Positions 46,281 through 56,174 of a stretch of DNA of 64,000 nucleotides are shown in pieces. Origin of the DNA: Blastocatellia bacterium (GTDB taxonomy: Bacteria; Acidobacteriota; Blastocatellia; Pyrinomonadales; Pyrinomonadaceae); assembly GCA_013697915.1 (NCBI GenBank), contig JACCVY010000220.1, positions 62,001 to 126,000 on the forward strand. The letters run 5' to 3'. Below the pieces are notes generated by a model that was not told the DNA's origin, searched no databases, and was given only the letters and a program-made list of their open reading frames with translations. Every line of letters starts with the position of its first letter. Position 1 is the stretch's first letter. Made by a program: the position numbers and the translations under genes.

Positions 46281-49200
46281 CTACCACCTGAATCTGCCGG
46301 ACAATTGAATTGTGCGGGGCAGGTCGGTAGTGGATGGATTTCCCAGCGCCCCGAATTCGCCCGCTTTCAGCGGCGCCGTGTAACCCTTCTGTAGATCACT
46401 GACCGTTAAGACGTGGCCGTCTGCGCCGATGTATCTGCCGTTGGTCGCATTGAGGCAGACACGACAGTTCGGATCGGTCGAAATGGGTACCTGGTTAAGG
46501 TTGGGGTTACCGTTGAAAAGCAAGAAGTTTGCATGGTTCAGAACATTGAAGACGTCCACCTTAAACTCAAAGCGCATCTGCTCTCGAATGGGAAACGCCT
46601 TGATGAATGAAAGGTCAAATCGGTAAAACGGATTGGTTCGGCCGGCGTTACGTTCCAGGTCTCCAGTAAGGAACTGAAAGTCAACGATGTCGCCAGTCAG
46701 ACTATCCCGAGGACCCGAACCCGACGCACCTGCCGGCGCGAGGAACGTGGTTTGAGGACACGCCGGGCAGGCGGCATGGCCCCCAGTGCCGATCAGCAAG
46801 TTGCCGCCACGACCAGCGATGTTTGTAGTACTCAGAACGCCATTTGCCAGGATGTTTGGCCGCTGCACGGTCTCGTTACCCGCGCCAAAGAAGGTTGAAC
46901 CGGAAAATGGACCATCTCCACTCGAGATTGGATACGGCCTACCGGATTCCAACCTGCCTACCATTCCGATCGTCCAATTGTTAACGATGTGTCTCACAAA
47001 ACCGTGTGTCAGGTTCTCAGTGTCATAGACCAGCCCGAAGCTAAATTGATGAGGCGTGTCATTAGAGGCTCGAGAGAAATCGAGGTTCACATTGCGCGGG
47101 TCTGCCGGCTCAGAAATGCCGAAGAAGTCTTCGCCATTTGTAAGGAGTTTGGAGAAGACATATCCCGCCTGGAATTGTAGGTGGTTCGAGTAACGCTTTT
47201 GCAGGCTTACGACTAGAGCGTTGTAGGTCGAGCGGCGAGAATTCTCGTTAGTTCGAACGGCTGTAAAACGAGGATCTGGTCGAGGGCCCATGTAGAAGAA
47301 TCCCGGATGCGCGGGATCCGGTCTGATAACCGGATAGTTTAAGTCCCGTTCACCATAGAGTCCGTGTCCAAAAACGCCGAGATAGCCGAGGTCGAGGACA
47401 AAGTCCTTACCTAATTGCCGGCTGAAAGTGAAGTTGAAGTTGCGAGACTCAGCATTCTTCAGGTTTGGTGATATCGGTCTCACGCGCCCAAAGAAACCGG
47501 CTGGGCGAAGGGTAGCGAGTACCGCGTCAGGCGGCCGATTAGGGGCAAAGGCCAGCACTGCCGGATCGTCTGTGCCCACCGTTAGCAAGTTCACGCCATC
47601 GAAGTTTAACGAGTCAAGCGAGATATTCAGATAAGCTAACTGGGTGATCTCAGCGAATGAGAATCGAAGGACGCTTCTGTCTGCATCACCAAAAATCGTA
47701 TGCATGAAACCGCTGCTAAAGCGTGGACTCCAGGCTATGCCAATTCTTGGCTGGAAGTTGTTATGATCCTTTGAGCACGCAGGAATAATCCCGTTAGCCT
47801 GCAGGCAGCCGCCGCCACTTTTTATAGGCCCGCCTGTAAAAGCTCCGCTCTCGAGATCGTAACGAAGGCCCAGGTTGACCGTAACGTTTGGTCTGACTTT
47901 CCACGTATCCTGACCATAGAAACCGTAGATGTTGTCAGTTGCATTGACCTGCGCCGGACCAAGGCCAATGCTGAAGAAGCTCGCATTGGGAAAGGTAAAG
48001 AAGCCCGGCGGCGCAACCCGCGGCTCAGGATTGTCGAAGTCGTAGAGACCCCTATTGATTTGCGTAAACAAGGAGAAGTAGGGGAAGTGGCTAATGCTTG
48101 CCCCCACCTTGAAGGTATGCGAACCGCTGGTTATCGATAAGTTGTCCATGAACTGATACCGTTTCTGTAGACCCCCCTGTGGGCAGCAGAAAGCGGCGCC
48201 GTGGTAGAAGTTCGGGCCTTCCAGGCCTGGATTTAGGCTTTTTGTAGGAGTTTGCGTCAAAAACCGATGCCAAAAGAAGCGGAACTCGTTAACGGTGGTC
48301 TGGTTTATGGTCCACGTGTCTGAAAGGTTCAGCATGTTGTCATGAATGACCGATGCCACCAGGGACTCGGGCGTAAGTATCGGCGCAATTTGGACCACCA
48401 GGTTGTCAGATATATCACGCTGCACGTTGTAGCGCGCGGTGAAAAAATTGTTTTTGGTGATTTGATGATCAATCTTTCCGGAATACAGCAATTCTTTGGT
48501 CGGCTGTGAAATTGTTATCACGCCGGAAGGAGGTGTCAAAGTGAGTGGCACTCCCTGACGGACCTGCTCATAGCTCACAAACCAGAAGGTGCGATTCTTG
48601 ACGATTGGTCCTCCCGCTGTTAGCCCTCCTTCATACTTGTGGAAAGGCGCCCGCCGGAAGTTCGCATCAAAGCTTTGGTTGTAGAAGTAGCTATTGGCCG
48701 CCAGATTACGTCCACGCGTGTAATAGTGAGCATCACCATGGAACCCGTTGGTCCCTGACTTGGTGATGACATTGAGAATGACGCCTCCTGCCTGGCCATA
48801 CTCAGCGTTGTAGTTATTGGTCAGCACCTGGAATTCTTTGACTTCTTCCACCGAGGCGCCGAGCGCGTCACGCGTAGAAACGACCTGGTCAGAAATATCG
48901 CCGCCATCCACGTTTACCAGAACGCCGCGATTATTGACCGAGCCTGGTCCAACCAGATCGCTCGAAACACCGGTCGTGTCGTACTTCACTCCGGGTGCAG
49001 TTAACGCGAGACCGGCATAGTCGTTTGAAACGCCGCCAATGCCGTTGAAACTGGTAGTAGTTGGTAAGGTAGCGACCTGCCTGTCGGTGACCACAGTTGA
49101 AACGTCGGTCTTGGTTGTTTCTACTAAGGGAAGCTCTGAAGTGATTGTTACCTGGCCCGTGGCGGAGCCGACCTGGAGATTAAAGTTGATATCTCTTTTT

Positions 49201-49502
49201 TCCCCGACCTGCAGTTTTACGTTTTCTGCCTTGGCGGGAGCGAAGCCTGCTGAGTCGACGCGTACATCGTAGTTGCCCGGCGGCAAGTTATCGAAGCGAT
49301 ATAACCCGTCAGACGTCGTCGTCGTAGTGCGCTCGATCCCTGTGTCGACATTTCTCGCGACAACAGTGGCATCCTTGACTACGGCGCCTTTGGGATCGCC
49401 GACGGTACCAATGATCGTCGCTGTTGATTGCGCGTTGGCAACAAACGATGACAGGAACAAAGCGGTGAGCAGACCAACCGTGTACAGAATGCTTTTGATC
49501 AT
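46281..49502 (-). CDS. TonB-dependent receptor, Oar-like, with carboxypeptidase regulatory-like domain
   Basis: 1073 residues from the ATG at 49502, which has AAGGAG five bases upstream and opens into a signal peptide (SILYTVGLLTALFLSSFVA). A carboxypeptidase regulatory-like domain follows (IIGTVGDPKGAVVKDATVV to about 105), then a plug domain (VSTVVTDRQVATLPTTTSF, GGVILNVITKSGTNGFHG) and a long beta-barrel ending in RTIQLSGRFRW, an aromatic terminus typical of outer-membrane proteins. Such receptors are expanded in acidobacteria and import or secrete large substrates. No TonB or substrate gene is adjacent, so the substrate is unknown. Confidence 0.88.
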   Translation of the reverse strand: MIKSILYTVGLLTALFLSSFVANAQSTATIIGTVGDPKGAVVKDATVVARNVDTGIERTTTTTSDGLYRFDNLPPGNYDVRVDSAGFAPAKAENVKLQVGEKRDINFNLQVGSATGQVTITSELPLVETTKTDVSTVVTDRQVATLPTTTSFNGIGGVSNDYAGLALTAPGVKYDTTGVSSDLVGPGSVNNRGVLVNVDGGDISDQVVSTRDALGASVEEVKEFQVLTNNYNAEYGQAGGVILNVITKSGTNGFHGDAHYYTRGRNLAANSYFYNQSFDANFRRAPFHKYEGGLTAGGPIVKNRTFWFVSYEQVRQGVPLTLTPPSGVITISQPTKELLYSGKIDHQITKNNFFTARYNVQRDISDNLVVQIAPILTPESLVASVIHDNMLNLSDTWTINQTTVNEFRFFWHRFLTQTPTKSLNPGLEGPNFYHGAAFCCPQGGLQKRYQFMDNLSITSGSHTFKVGASISHFPYFSLFTQINRGLYDFDNPEPRVAPPGFFTFPNASFFSIGLGPAQVNATDNIYGFYGQDTWKVRPNVTVNLGLRYDLESGAFTGGPIKSGGGCLQANGIIPACSKDHNNFQPRIGIAWSPRFSSGFMHTIFGDADRSVLRFSFAEITQLAYLNISLDSLNFDGVNLLTVGTDDPAVLAFAPNRPPDAVLATLRPAGFFGRVRPISPNLKNAESRNFNFTFSRQLGKDFVLDLGYLGVFGHGLYGERDLNYPVIRPDPAHPGFFYMGPRPDPRFTAVRTNENSRRSTYNALVVSLQKRYSNHLQFQAGYVFSKLLTNGEDFFGISEPADPRNVNLDFSRASNDTPHQFSFGLVYDTENLTHGFVRHIVNNWTIGMVGRLESGRPYPISSGDGPFSGSTFFGAGNETVQRPNILANGVLSTTNIAGRGGNLLIGTGGHAACPACPQTTFLAPAGASGSGPRDSLTGDIVDFQFLTGDLERNAGRTNPFYRFDLSFIKAFPIREQMRFEFKVDVFNVLNHANFLLFNGNPNLNQVPISTDPNCRVCLNATNGRYIGADGHVLTVSDLQKGYTAPLKAGEFGALGNPSTTDLPRTIQLSGRFRW

Positions 49503-49821
49503 AACGTCTCCTTTGGACTGACCAGGCAGCGTATAGTCGCGACGGGGAGTAGAGGAGCAAGGAAAGAGAATTCTTGATGAGAATGGTCCAAAACCATGCC
49601 TCCCAAAAAACCCTGATTGGGACTCAATTTTCAGCGTAACGCGAGCCACGAGTACGACAAAGGTTTTACTAAAAGTAAATGCCCCCGTGGTTCCCAATTC
49701 AGAGTCGAGTTCAAGTTAGAGTGGCCTTAAAGTGGGCCAGCAATCGTGATACTTGAAGCGAACCAATTATTGAACTATTCGCCAATTATTTGGACCACCA
49801 GGCGTTTTTCTTGACGGCATG
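49503..49821. other. Upstream region of the Oar-like receptor gene
   Basis: About 320 bp between the receptor and an enoyl-CoA hydratase gene on the same strand. It contains the receptor's ribosome site (AAGGAG) and presumably its promoter. An open frame continues upstream of the receptor start but lacks conserved character. No repeat or strong hairpin was seen. Confidence 0.4.
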
Positions 49822-50592
49822 CTACTCCTTCTTTAGGAACCTAGCAACACCTTTTTGGCAATCTTCAGTTAGTCGCGCAATAACGTTTACATCCAAACCC
49901 AATGCTAGCGCATCACCGAAGGCCAAGCCGTCGATCTGGTACAAAAGAGTCTTCGTCAGGCTTACGGCTGAGCGGCTAAGTGTTTCAAACTTGCCGGCGT
50001 AAGCGCTGACTTCAGTCTCAAAGTCCTCTTCTCTAAAAACTTGATTGACGAGACCAAATTCCTGTGCACTCTGAGCGTCGATTTCGGACCTATGTGTTAA
50101 TAACTCGAAGGCGCGCTTCTCGGAAATGTTGCGACGCAGGATTGCCGTTACCATTGCCGGCACGAAACCAATCTTTACTTCCGGATAACCGAACCGCGCA
50201 TTAGCCGACGCGAGTACAAGATCGCAGGCGCTGGCGAGTCCACAGCCACCGGCGAGTGCTCTTCCTCGAACCGCGGCAATCACCGGTACTGTTACCGCTC
50301 TAATCAAAGTGAACAACTCCAGCAACGAACGCGCGTCTTCCACATTTTCATCTACTGAACTATCCGAAATCTTTTGCAGAGCTGACAGATCCGCTCCCGA
50401 GCAGAAATCGCTGCCGGCGCCCGTGATAATGATTGCCTTGATAGCTGCAGCGTCGTTGGCTTTTCGCAACGAACTCTTCAACTGTTCGATCATTGCATCG
50501 TTGAGCGCGTTACGTTTTTCCGGACGGTTAAGCGTGAGTGTGGCGATTGAACCTTGGACGGCGTATATGACAGGTTGGGTTTGGTTAGTCAT
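49822..50592 (-). CDS. Enoyl-CoA hydratase/isomerase family protein
   Basis: A 256-residue full-length crotonase. The oxyanion-hole segments are CSGADLSAL and AGGCGLASACD. The first catalytic Glu position is Gly, while the second is kept (YPEVKIGF), a pattern seen in isomerase-like members. It is the last gene of the minus-strand AtuA/carboxylase cluster and could hydrate a methylglutaconyl- or isohexenylglutaconyl-type CoA (inference). Confidence 0.82.
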   Translation of the reverse strand: MTNQTQPVIYAVQGSIATLTLNRPEKRNALNDAMIEQLKSSLRKANDAAAIKAIIITGAGSDFCSGADLSALQKISDSSVDENVEDARSLLELFTLIRAVTVPVIAAVRGRALAGGCGLASACDLVLASANARFGYPEVKIGFVPAMVTAILRRNISEKRAFELLTHRSEIDAQSAQEFGLVNQVFREEDFETEVSAYAGKFETLSRSAVSLTKTLLYQIDGLAFGDALALGLDVNVIARLTEDCQKGVARFLKKE

Positions 50593-50654
50593 CGAGACGG
50601 GAGCGAATTGTTTAGCGCGAATTCAAACTGGAAGAGCAACAGAACATTGATTGT

Positions 50655-50850
50655 CGCTTCGCCCCAGCGGGGCGAGATGTTTATAGCCTTGGCTGTCCTT
50701 ATCTTTACTCCGAAGCTCCGGAGGAGCGCAATCGCTTGTGCCTTGTTCGGCGAAGGTTCCGCTGCCGGGTCTCGCTCCCAGCGGAGCGAAGATCCTTGGG
50801 CGTGCGCTCGTAGCTATAAACATCTCGCTCCTCTGGAGCGAAAACGAATT
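50655..50850. repeat. Inverted-repeat element (about 190 bp)
   Basis: Arms around CGAGATGTTTATAG (50673-50686) and CTATAAACATCTCG (50814-50827) are complementary. Each is extended by a small GC hairpin (GCCCCAGCGGGGC on the left, CGCTCCTCTGGAGCG on the right), with further GC hairpins inside. It has no ORF and lies between two genes of the same operon, like a non-autonomous miniature element. Confidence 0.8.
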
Positions 50851-50879
50851 CAACTCTTGCACTTGAAAGTTGAATTCAC

Positions 50880-51224
50880 CTAGGCCAAATCGAGCGATTG
50901 AGCTTCTTCCTCCGAAATGTCGATCATCATTCGCAACAGTGCGGTGGAAAATGTTTTGCCCTGCGCATCGGTCATCAAGGACAGCGTGCCGCCGCCGCCC
51001 AGGCTGTGATGGAGCAGAAAATTCAACGCGCCCAGGTTGGGCAGCTCAAATCTTTCTACGTCACCTTTGCAAATACCTTTGAAGTGCTCCTTAACCCGCG
51101 CCGCGGTCACTTCGCGCACGAGCACCGGATAGATTTCATCGCTGAAAGCAATCAAGCCGACATTTGCTGTGTCGCCTTTATCGCCGGAGCGCGCGTGCGC
51201 AAGTTTAACGAGTTGGATCTTCAT
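50880..51224 (-). CDS. AtuA C-terminal domain-like protein
   Basis: A 114-residue protein matching the small C-terminal region of AtuA-type proteins: VKLAHARSGDKGDTANVGLI at the start and NFLLHHSLGGGGTLSL later. In several bacteria this domain is fused to AtuA; here it is a separate gene located 277 bp after the large part. It acts with AtuA in acyclic terpene or related acyl-CoA catabolism, though the chemistry is not established. Confidence 0.75.
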   Translation of the reverse strand: MKIQLVKLAHARSGDKGDTANVGLIAFSDEIYPVLVREVTAARVKEHFKGICKGDVERFELPNLGALNFLLHHSLGGGGTLSLMTDAQGKTFSTALLRMMIDISEEEAQSLDLA

Positions 51225-51299
51225 CAGCGAACCTTAAAAATACATTTCTCTTTCATTTGAAATTTTTCATTTGCCATTAAGGTTGATGCCGGCAATCAA

Positions 51300-51440
51300 T
51301 CACTTCGGTGCAGAACCGCAAGCCGTAGCGACGGGATGCTTTGGTCGACGAAACATAAAGAGTTCGGGCGCCTCCAACATGGAGTGCTAGCATCCCAGTC
51401 GCTACCACCACCCCACGCGGGCTGCCCGCGCGGGGACCCC
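51300..51440. repeat. Inverted-repeat element between the two AtuA parts
   Basis: GTAGCGACGGGATGCT (51325-51340) and AGCATCCCAGTCGCTAC (51389-51405) form an imperfect inverted repeat, followed by a GC hairpin near 51415-51435. No ORF is present. It separates the two AtuA genes. Confidence 0.75.
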
Positions 51441-51501
51441 GGTCCACTCCCGGTTGAATTGAGCATTTTTCTAACGGCGACCATCTAATAAGGCATGATT
51501 C

Positions 51502-52869
51502 CTACACCTCTATTAGTTCTACCTTAGGTTGAATCTCCGTTTTCGGAAGAAGCGCCGGCCAGTAAGCAACAATCTCTTCCACTTTCGGACGGCCGCCGGC
51601 AAAGCCGGTTACACCTGGTGGTCCAGTCAAGACGAGCGGCGCAATCTCCTTCGTAAATCTCTCGACGTCCGCCCGGTTCTGACTGCGGACGCCGACGCGC
51701 AACTGAACCTCCGGGAGATCTGTCGATGGCTTTCCTGCGAGTGGTCCATGCGTCGCGTTCGCGCCGACAAATTCGGTGAGTATCTCCTCAAACTTTAACC
51801 CGAGTCGATCGAGGCGCCCTCTTAAGATTCGGTCGGCAGCTTGTGCCTTGTCGTACGCGTCAGGCCAGGAGTAGACCAGTGTTCCTACGGCTTTGTATCC
51901 GGCGGAGTAGCTGATTGAAACTTTAAAAGTATCGGTGGCTGGCCGGCCTTTGATTCCAAACACTCGTACGCGGTCACGGCCTTCATATTCCAGCTGCACA
52001 GTCGTGAAGTCGGCCACACAATCCGGCGTGATGTAATCCCTGGGGTCGCCCATTTCATAAACCAGTTGCTCTTTAACGGAAGGAATAATCACCCATCCGC
52101 CGGTGCGTTCATGTTTCGTAATCACAAAGCTGCCATCTGGCGACGCTTCAACAATGGGAAAACCTACCGCAGCGAGGTTAGGAATGCTGCGCCACTCGTA
52201 CTGGCAGTTCCCCCCCGAGCATTGTGCGCCGCACTCGATGATGTGCCCGGCGATTGTACCCGCAGCCAGCTTGTTCCAGTCGTCGATCGCCCAACCAAAC
52301 TCATGAATCAGCGGCGCGAGTGTAAGCCCCGTATCGGTGGCGCGGCCGGTGATTACGATGCGCGCGCCAGCGTTCAGCGCTTCAACCATCGGCGCCGCGC
52401 CGAGGTAGACATTGGCGCTTTGGATTCGATCGCGAACCGTGTCGAGCGCCGCGCCTGTATCCATATTGCGCATGGCAACGCCGCGGCCGAGCAGCTCGTC
52501 AAGGCGTGGCATGATGTCGTCGCCGGTCACAATACCGATCTTAAGTTTTCCGCTGAGACCCAGTTCGCGCGCCACTTCTTTAACAGCAGTGGCGCAACCT
52601 TCAACGTTTACCCCGCCCGCGTTCGCAGTGACGCGAATGTCACGCTCGACACAGGCAGGGAGTATCTGCTTCATCAACGGCACAAAGTCCTTCGCGTAAC
52701 CGGCAGACGGATCGCGTGAGCGCTGCTTTTGCATGATCGACATGGTGACTTCCGCCAGGTAGTCGAGCATCAGGTAATCGATTGGACCACCTTCAACCTG
52801 GTGCACCGGGGCGTCCGGCAAGTCACCCCAAAATCCCTGTCCGGCGGCAATGCGAATTTGTTGCTTCAT
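51502..52869 (-). CDS. atuA: Acyclic terpene utilisation AtuA family protein
   Basis: A 455-residue DUF1446/AtuA-type protein: [14 protein letters not shown] at the N terminus, [13 protein letters not shown] near 80-92, and [14 protein letters not shown]. The [13 protein letters not shown] segment near 175 is well conserved. It starts 18 bp after the carboxylase gene. Together with the carboxylase beta subunit and enoyl-CoA hydratase it resembles parts of the atu cluster for citronellol-type terpenes, but atuD and atuF homologues are not in the window. Confidence 0.85.
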   Translation of the reverse strand: MKQQIRIAAGQGFWGDLPDAPVHQVEGGPIDYLMLDYLAEVTMSIMQKQRSRDPSAGYAKDFVPLMKQILPACVERDIRVTANAGGVNVEGCATAVKEVARELGLSGKLKIGIVTGDDIMPRLDELLGRGVAMRNMDTGAALDTVRDRIQSANVYLGAAPMVEALNAGARIVITGRATDTGLTLAPLIHEFGWAIDDWNKLAAGTIAGHIIECGAQCSGGNCQYEWRSIPNLAAVGFPIVEASPDGSFVITKHERTGGWVIIPSVKEQLVYEMGDPRDYITPDCVADFTTVQLEYEGRDRVRVFGIKGRPATDTFKVSISYSAGYKAVGTLVYSWPDAYDKAQAADRILRGRLDRLGLKFEEILTEFVGANATHGPLAGKPSTDLPEVQLRVGVRSQNRADVERFTKEIAPLVLTGPPGVTGFAGGRPKVEEIVAYWPALLPKTEIQPKVELIEV

Positions 52870-52887
52870 TAAGAGTTCAAACTATCC

Positions 52888-54618
52888 TTAGACCAGTGAC
52901 GGCGGCAGCACAAACTGACCAATGTGTGGTCCATCATTGTTGAGACTGGTGCGCAGGCTTAATTCGATTGCATCGCGTGTCTGTTCAGGCGTGATCACGG
53001 CGTCCACAAAACCGCGCGCGGCCGCATATTTTGCATCGAGATCTCGCTCGTAGGTTTCGCGCACATTGTTCATCTGCTGTTCGAGGTCGGTGTCTGGCTC
53101 TTCACCTTTCGCTCTTAGCTTCTCGAGTTGGCTCCCGAAAACCGCCTGCACCGCGGAGTCGCCTTCCATCACTCCCATGCGACCGGTGGGCCAACTGAAG
53201 ATGAAGTCCGGATCGAATCCCTGTCCGGCCATCGCATAGTAACCAGCGCCTGAAGCGTGATTGACAGTCAAGACAATTTTGGGAACTAAGGCCGTGGCCA
53301 TCGCTTCGACGAATTGTGCGCCCGCGCGAATAATTCCCGAGTGTTCCGCCTCAGGTCCGACCATGAAACCCGAAACGTCCTGAACAAAAAGCAGTGGTGT
53401 TTGATGACGATTGCAAGTCTCGATGAAGTAAGCCACCTTTTCGGCAGATTCAGTGTAGATGATGCCGCCAAATCTTGGTGGGCCACCAGCGGGCGACTTC
53501 ACCATTCCGCGGTGATTGGCTATGACCCCGACCTGGATGCCGCGAATGCGCGCGTGACCAGTGATGATCTCCTTCGCGTAGTCCGCCTGGAATTCATCCA
53601 GCAGTCCATCGTCGAGCAAACAATCCAACAGCTCGCGCATGTTGTAGGGTTGGCGATGATCTTCCGGAATTATTTCGTAGATTTTTTCGGCGGGTGTTTT
53701 CGCTTTGCCAAAAGGCACAAAACGCACCGCTCCCTCTGCTTTGAACGGCAGCTCTGAAACGAACTCGCGAATTTTTGCGATGCAGGCTTCGTCATTCTTC
53801 ACCCGGTAATGAGCCACACCCGACAGTTCATTGTGGGCGCGCGCCCCGCCAAGAGTTTCGTTATCGATCGTTTGCCCGGTAGCGCCTTTCACCAGATTCG
53901 CGCCACCCAATCCCATGAAGGACGTGCCTTCAACCATGATGATGACGTCGGAAAGCGCCGGCAGGTACGCGCCACCCGCAATGCACGGCCCCATCACCGC
54001 TGAAATCTGCGGCACCTTCAAATAACGCCGCATTATCGAGTTGTAATAGAAGATGCGCGAAGCGCCGTACTGTCCGGGAAAAACGCCCCCCTGGTAAGGA
54101 AGATTGACGCCCGCCGAATCAACCAGGTAAATGATGGGAACGTGGCAGCGCATCGCAATCTCTTGGGCACGCAGAATTTTCTTGATTGTTTCCGGCCACC
54201 AGGAGCCCGCTTTTACTGTCGCGTCATTAGCAACTACTACAACTTCTCTGCCCTCGACGCATCCGACGACAGTCACCACTCCGGCCGCCGGCGCACCGCC
54301 GACTTCATCTGAGTTCTGAATGCTGAGTTCTGAGTTCTGAGTGCCTGGTGCCTTCTGACCTCTGACTTCTGACTTCTGACCCCTGTTCTCAAGGTACTGA
54401 TCGTAAGCAACCAGCAACCCAATCTCCTGAGAATAAGTGTTCTTATCAAGCAGCAGATCGATACGTTCGCGCGCAGTTAGCTTACCTTGCTTGTGCTGCT
54501 TCTCGATTTTTTCCGGCCCGCCGCCCAGGCGCAGTTTGGCCTCAAGCTGACGCAGCTCAGCGGTAAGTTCCATCAAGCGGGAAACCGTTTGTTTGGGTTT
54601 GGATTCAGTTATTTTCAT
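52888..54618 (-). CDS. Acyl-CoA carboxylase beta subunit (methylcrotonyl/geranyl-type)
   Basis: A 576-residue carboxyltransferase. GKLTARERIDLLLD near 45-58 and AGVVTVVGCVEGREVVVVAN open the N half; YLVDSAGVNLPYQGGVFP and GPCIAGGAYLPALSD form the CoA site; GQGFDPDFIFSWPTGRMGVM lies near 470. It transfers carboxyl from biotin to an acyl-CoA. Between YDQYLEN and GGAPAAGVV sits an extra ~26-residue stretch (GQKSEVRGQK, then TQNSELSIQNS) encoded by heptamer repeats. The alpha subunit gene is not in the window. Confidence 0.88.
   Translation of the reverse strand: MKITESKPKQTVSRLMELTAELRQLEAKLRLGGGPEKIEKQHKQGKLTARERIDLLLDKNTYSQEIGLLVAYDQYLENRGQKSEVRGQKAPGTQNSELSIQNSDEVGGAPAAGVVTVVGCVEGREVVVVANDATVKAGSWWPETIKKILRAQEIAMRCHVPIIYLVDSAGVNLPYQGGVFPGQYGASRIFYYNSIMRRYLKVPQISAVMGPCIAGGAYLPALSDVIIMVEGTSFMGLGGANLVKGATGQTIDNETLGGARAHNELSGVAHYRVKNDEACIAKIREFVSELPFKAEGAVRFVPFGKAKTPAEKIYEIIPEDHRQPYNMRELLDCLLDDGLLDEFQADYAKEIITGHARIRGIQVGVIANHRGMVKSPAGGPPRFGGIIYTESAEKVAYFIETCNRHQTPLLFVQDVSGFMVGPEAEHSGIIRAGAQFVEAMATALVPKIVLTVNHASGAGYYAMAGQGFDPDFIFSWPTGRMGVMEGDSAVQAVFGSQLEKLRAKGEEPDTDLEQQMNNVRETYERDLDAKYAAARGFVDAVITPEQTRDAIELSLRTSLNNDGPHIGQFVLPPSLV
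54311..54385. repeat. In-frame heptamer arrays inside the carboxylase gene
   Basis: Plus-strand units GAGTTCT (x4, 54311-54346) and CTGACYT (x4, 54355-54382) in tandem. On the coding strand they produce the low-complexity stretch in the carboxylase without a frameshift, because their total length is divisible by three. Confidence 0.9.
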
Positions 54619-54655
54619 CGACCGAGCCGGGCCTATGATCGCAAACTACCAGCTT

Positions 54656-56074
54656 CTAAGACCTAAGAACCTTGAACAAATTGTTTACATCAACCTGCGG
54701 TGATAAACCTTCAACGATAGTGACGCGCAACCCTCGCAGTTCCATGACTACCTGGCCTTCATTCGTTTGCCACGTTTTCAGGGTGGGGGATGTTGGGTGT
54801 TGGCTGTCGGTCAAGAGTTTTGCGTTGGGGTAACGCAATTCTATCCGCTTCACGTAAGCGTCAAAAAACTCGCGCGCGTCCGCTTCAGCGTCCCAGGCTG
54901 AGACTTGGGCAATTATTGCCTGACCCGGTTCCGGGCCTTCGTAAACATCGTAGCGATCGCCGGCCCAACCGGCCGCCGCCCGTCGCGATTCCGCCGGCGA
55001 CTTGAGAAACTGATCCAGTAACAGGTAGTAGCCCCACTCGCCGTTCACATCCGAATCGATGCGGCGCCAGGAAGCAGTGGGCAGTGATGAGTCTGAAGTG
55101 CTGAGTGCTGAGTACTGAGTACGGAGCGACGAGTGCAGCAACACGGGTGAGCCCTCATTCGACGACTCTGCTTTATTGAGCAAACTGCTGAGATCCGGCA
55201 GAGTCATCTTCAACGGCTTCTCATAAGCAAAATATTTTTCCGGATGTAAAATTTGTTCGGTCGATAACGGTAGGGTTGTAAACGCTTTTGACAAACCGGT
55301 AAAGCCGTCGCGCTTATAGACGGCGGTGGCCCATTGGCTACCCTGTAGGTACGGAAAAATCAACGACTCACGCAAAGCTCGCGGCGCCTGGTTAAATTGT
55401 TCGGTGGATACACCGGTGCTGAGCGAACGGGTAAACGCCAAGGCGACGAGTGGATTTTTTGCCATGTAAACCATCATGGCAAGCGTCGCATCTCCTTCAA
55501 TCAGCGAATGGGCAGCGAGTTGTGCATCCGAATCGCCGTGCGGCCATTTTTGAAATCGGCGCAGGTTAAAGTGCTGATCCTGAAGCGCGTGCGTTAGTTC
55601 ATGCGCCATCACCGGTTTTTGAGTTTCCAACTCGAGCCAATCGGCCAGATAAAACTCGCGCGTCACCGGGTCGTAGTAACCAGCGATCTGCTCGAGTAAC
55701 AACTTGATGATAAATGGGCGGTATTCAAAAGTCGCCGGGGCCAAACCAAACTTGCGATATGCAACCTCCGTAGCGTGCATTTCTGCAGTTGTCATCTGCT
55801 CGTAAAGATTCTTAACGAGCATGTTCTCGATCTCAGCGCGCGACTGTGCTCCACTTTTTACCGGAAATAGGATTGGCAATTCGCGAATTTTGCTGGTTTC
55901 CTCCAGCACTGCGGTTGTAGCCGTCACAATCGCAGCCTCGCGCGCGGCGTGACTGGATATTGCCGGCCGCTGCTGGGCTCGCAGCGTGACACTGCGGGAA
56001 TTGTTAAATGCGCTACTTATCAGAACCGCGAGGACGGCTGACAGCGCCAGGAGTCTGCTAATATTCTTTGACAT
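54656..56074 (-). CDS. HEXXH metallopeptidase-like secreted protein
   Basis: A 472-residue protein with an N-terminal hydrophobic signal (LLALSAVLAVLISSAF). A zinc-binding type motif HELTHALQDQHF lies near 160, with a second acidic segment HSLIEGDATLAMM about 30 residues later, fitting a metzincin/gluzincin-like fold. YYDPVTREFYLAD lies just before. The family is not one I can name, and the substrate is unknown. A heptamer repeat (HSSLRTQYSALSTSDSSLP) interrupts the region near 330. It precedes the carboxylase gene by 37 bp. Confidence 0.65.
   Translation of the reverse strand: MSKNISRLLALSAVLAVLISSAFNNSRSVTLRAQQRPAISSHAAREAAIVTATTAVLEETSKIRELPILFPVKSGAQSRAEIENMLVKNLYEQMTTAEMHATEVAYRKFGLAPATFEYRPFIIKLLLEQIAGYYDPVTREFYLADWLELETQKPVMAHELTHALQDQHFNLRRFQKWPHGDSDAQLAAHSLIEGDATLAMMVYMAKNPLVALAFTRSLSTGVSTEQFNQAPRALRESLIFPYLQGSQWATAVYKRDGFTGLSKAFTTLPLSTEQILHPEKYFAYEKPLKMTLPDLSSLLNKAESSNEGSPVLLHSSLRTQYSALSTSDSSLPTASWRRIDSDVNGEWGYYLLLDQFLKSPAESRRAAAGWAGDRYDVYEGPEPGQAIIAQVSAWDAEADAREFFDAYVKRIELRYPNAKLLTDSQHPTSPTLKTWQTNEGQVVMELRGLRVTIVEGLSPQVDVNNLFKVLRS
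55085..55136. repeat. In-frame heptamer array inside the peptidase-like gene
   Basis: Plus strand GAAGTGCT-GAGTGCT-GAGTACT-GAGTACG-type units, partly decayed toward the end. They encode the Ser/Thr-rich insert of the metallopeptidase-like protein. Confidence 0.85.
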
Positions 56075-56174
56075 CTTCAGGCTTTCGCTCTTATAGTCCG
56101 CTAAACGTTAAGACAATCGCGGTTGGCAGTTCACCAAATCCTTAAAAACCAAAGTTTGAGGGTATCACGCTCAG

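Noticed and set aside
52066-52719. A 217-codon plus-strand frame opposite AtuA
   Set aside because: Antisense to a family gene with intact motifs; Arg/Ala-rich composition is typical of a shadow frame in GC-rich DNA.
54311-54385. CRISPR array
   Set aside because: Repeat units are seven bases long, directly tandem and without spacers; no cas gene is in the window.
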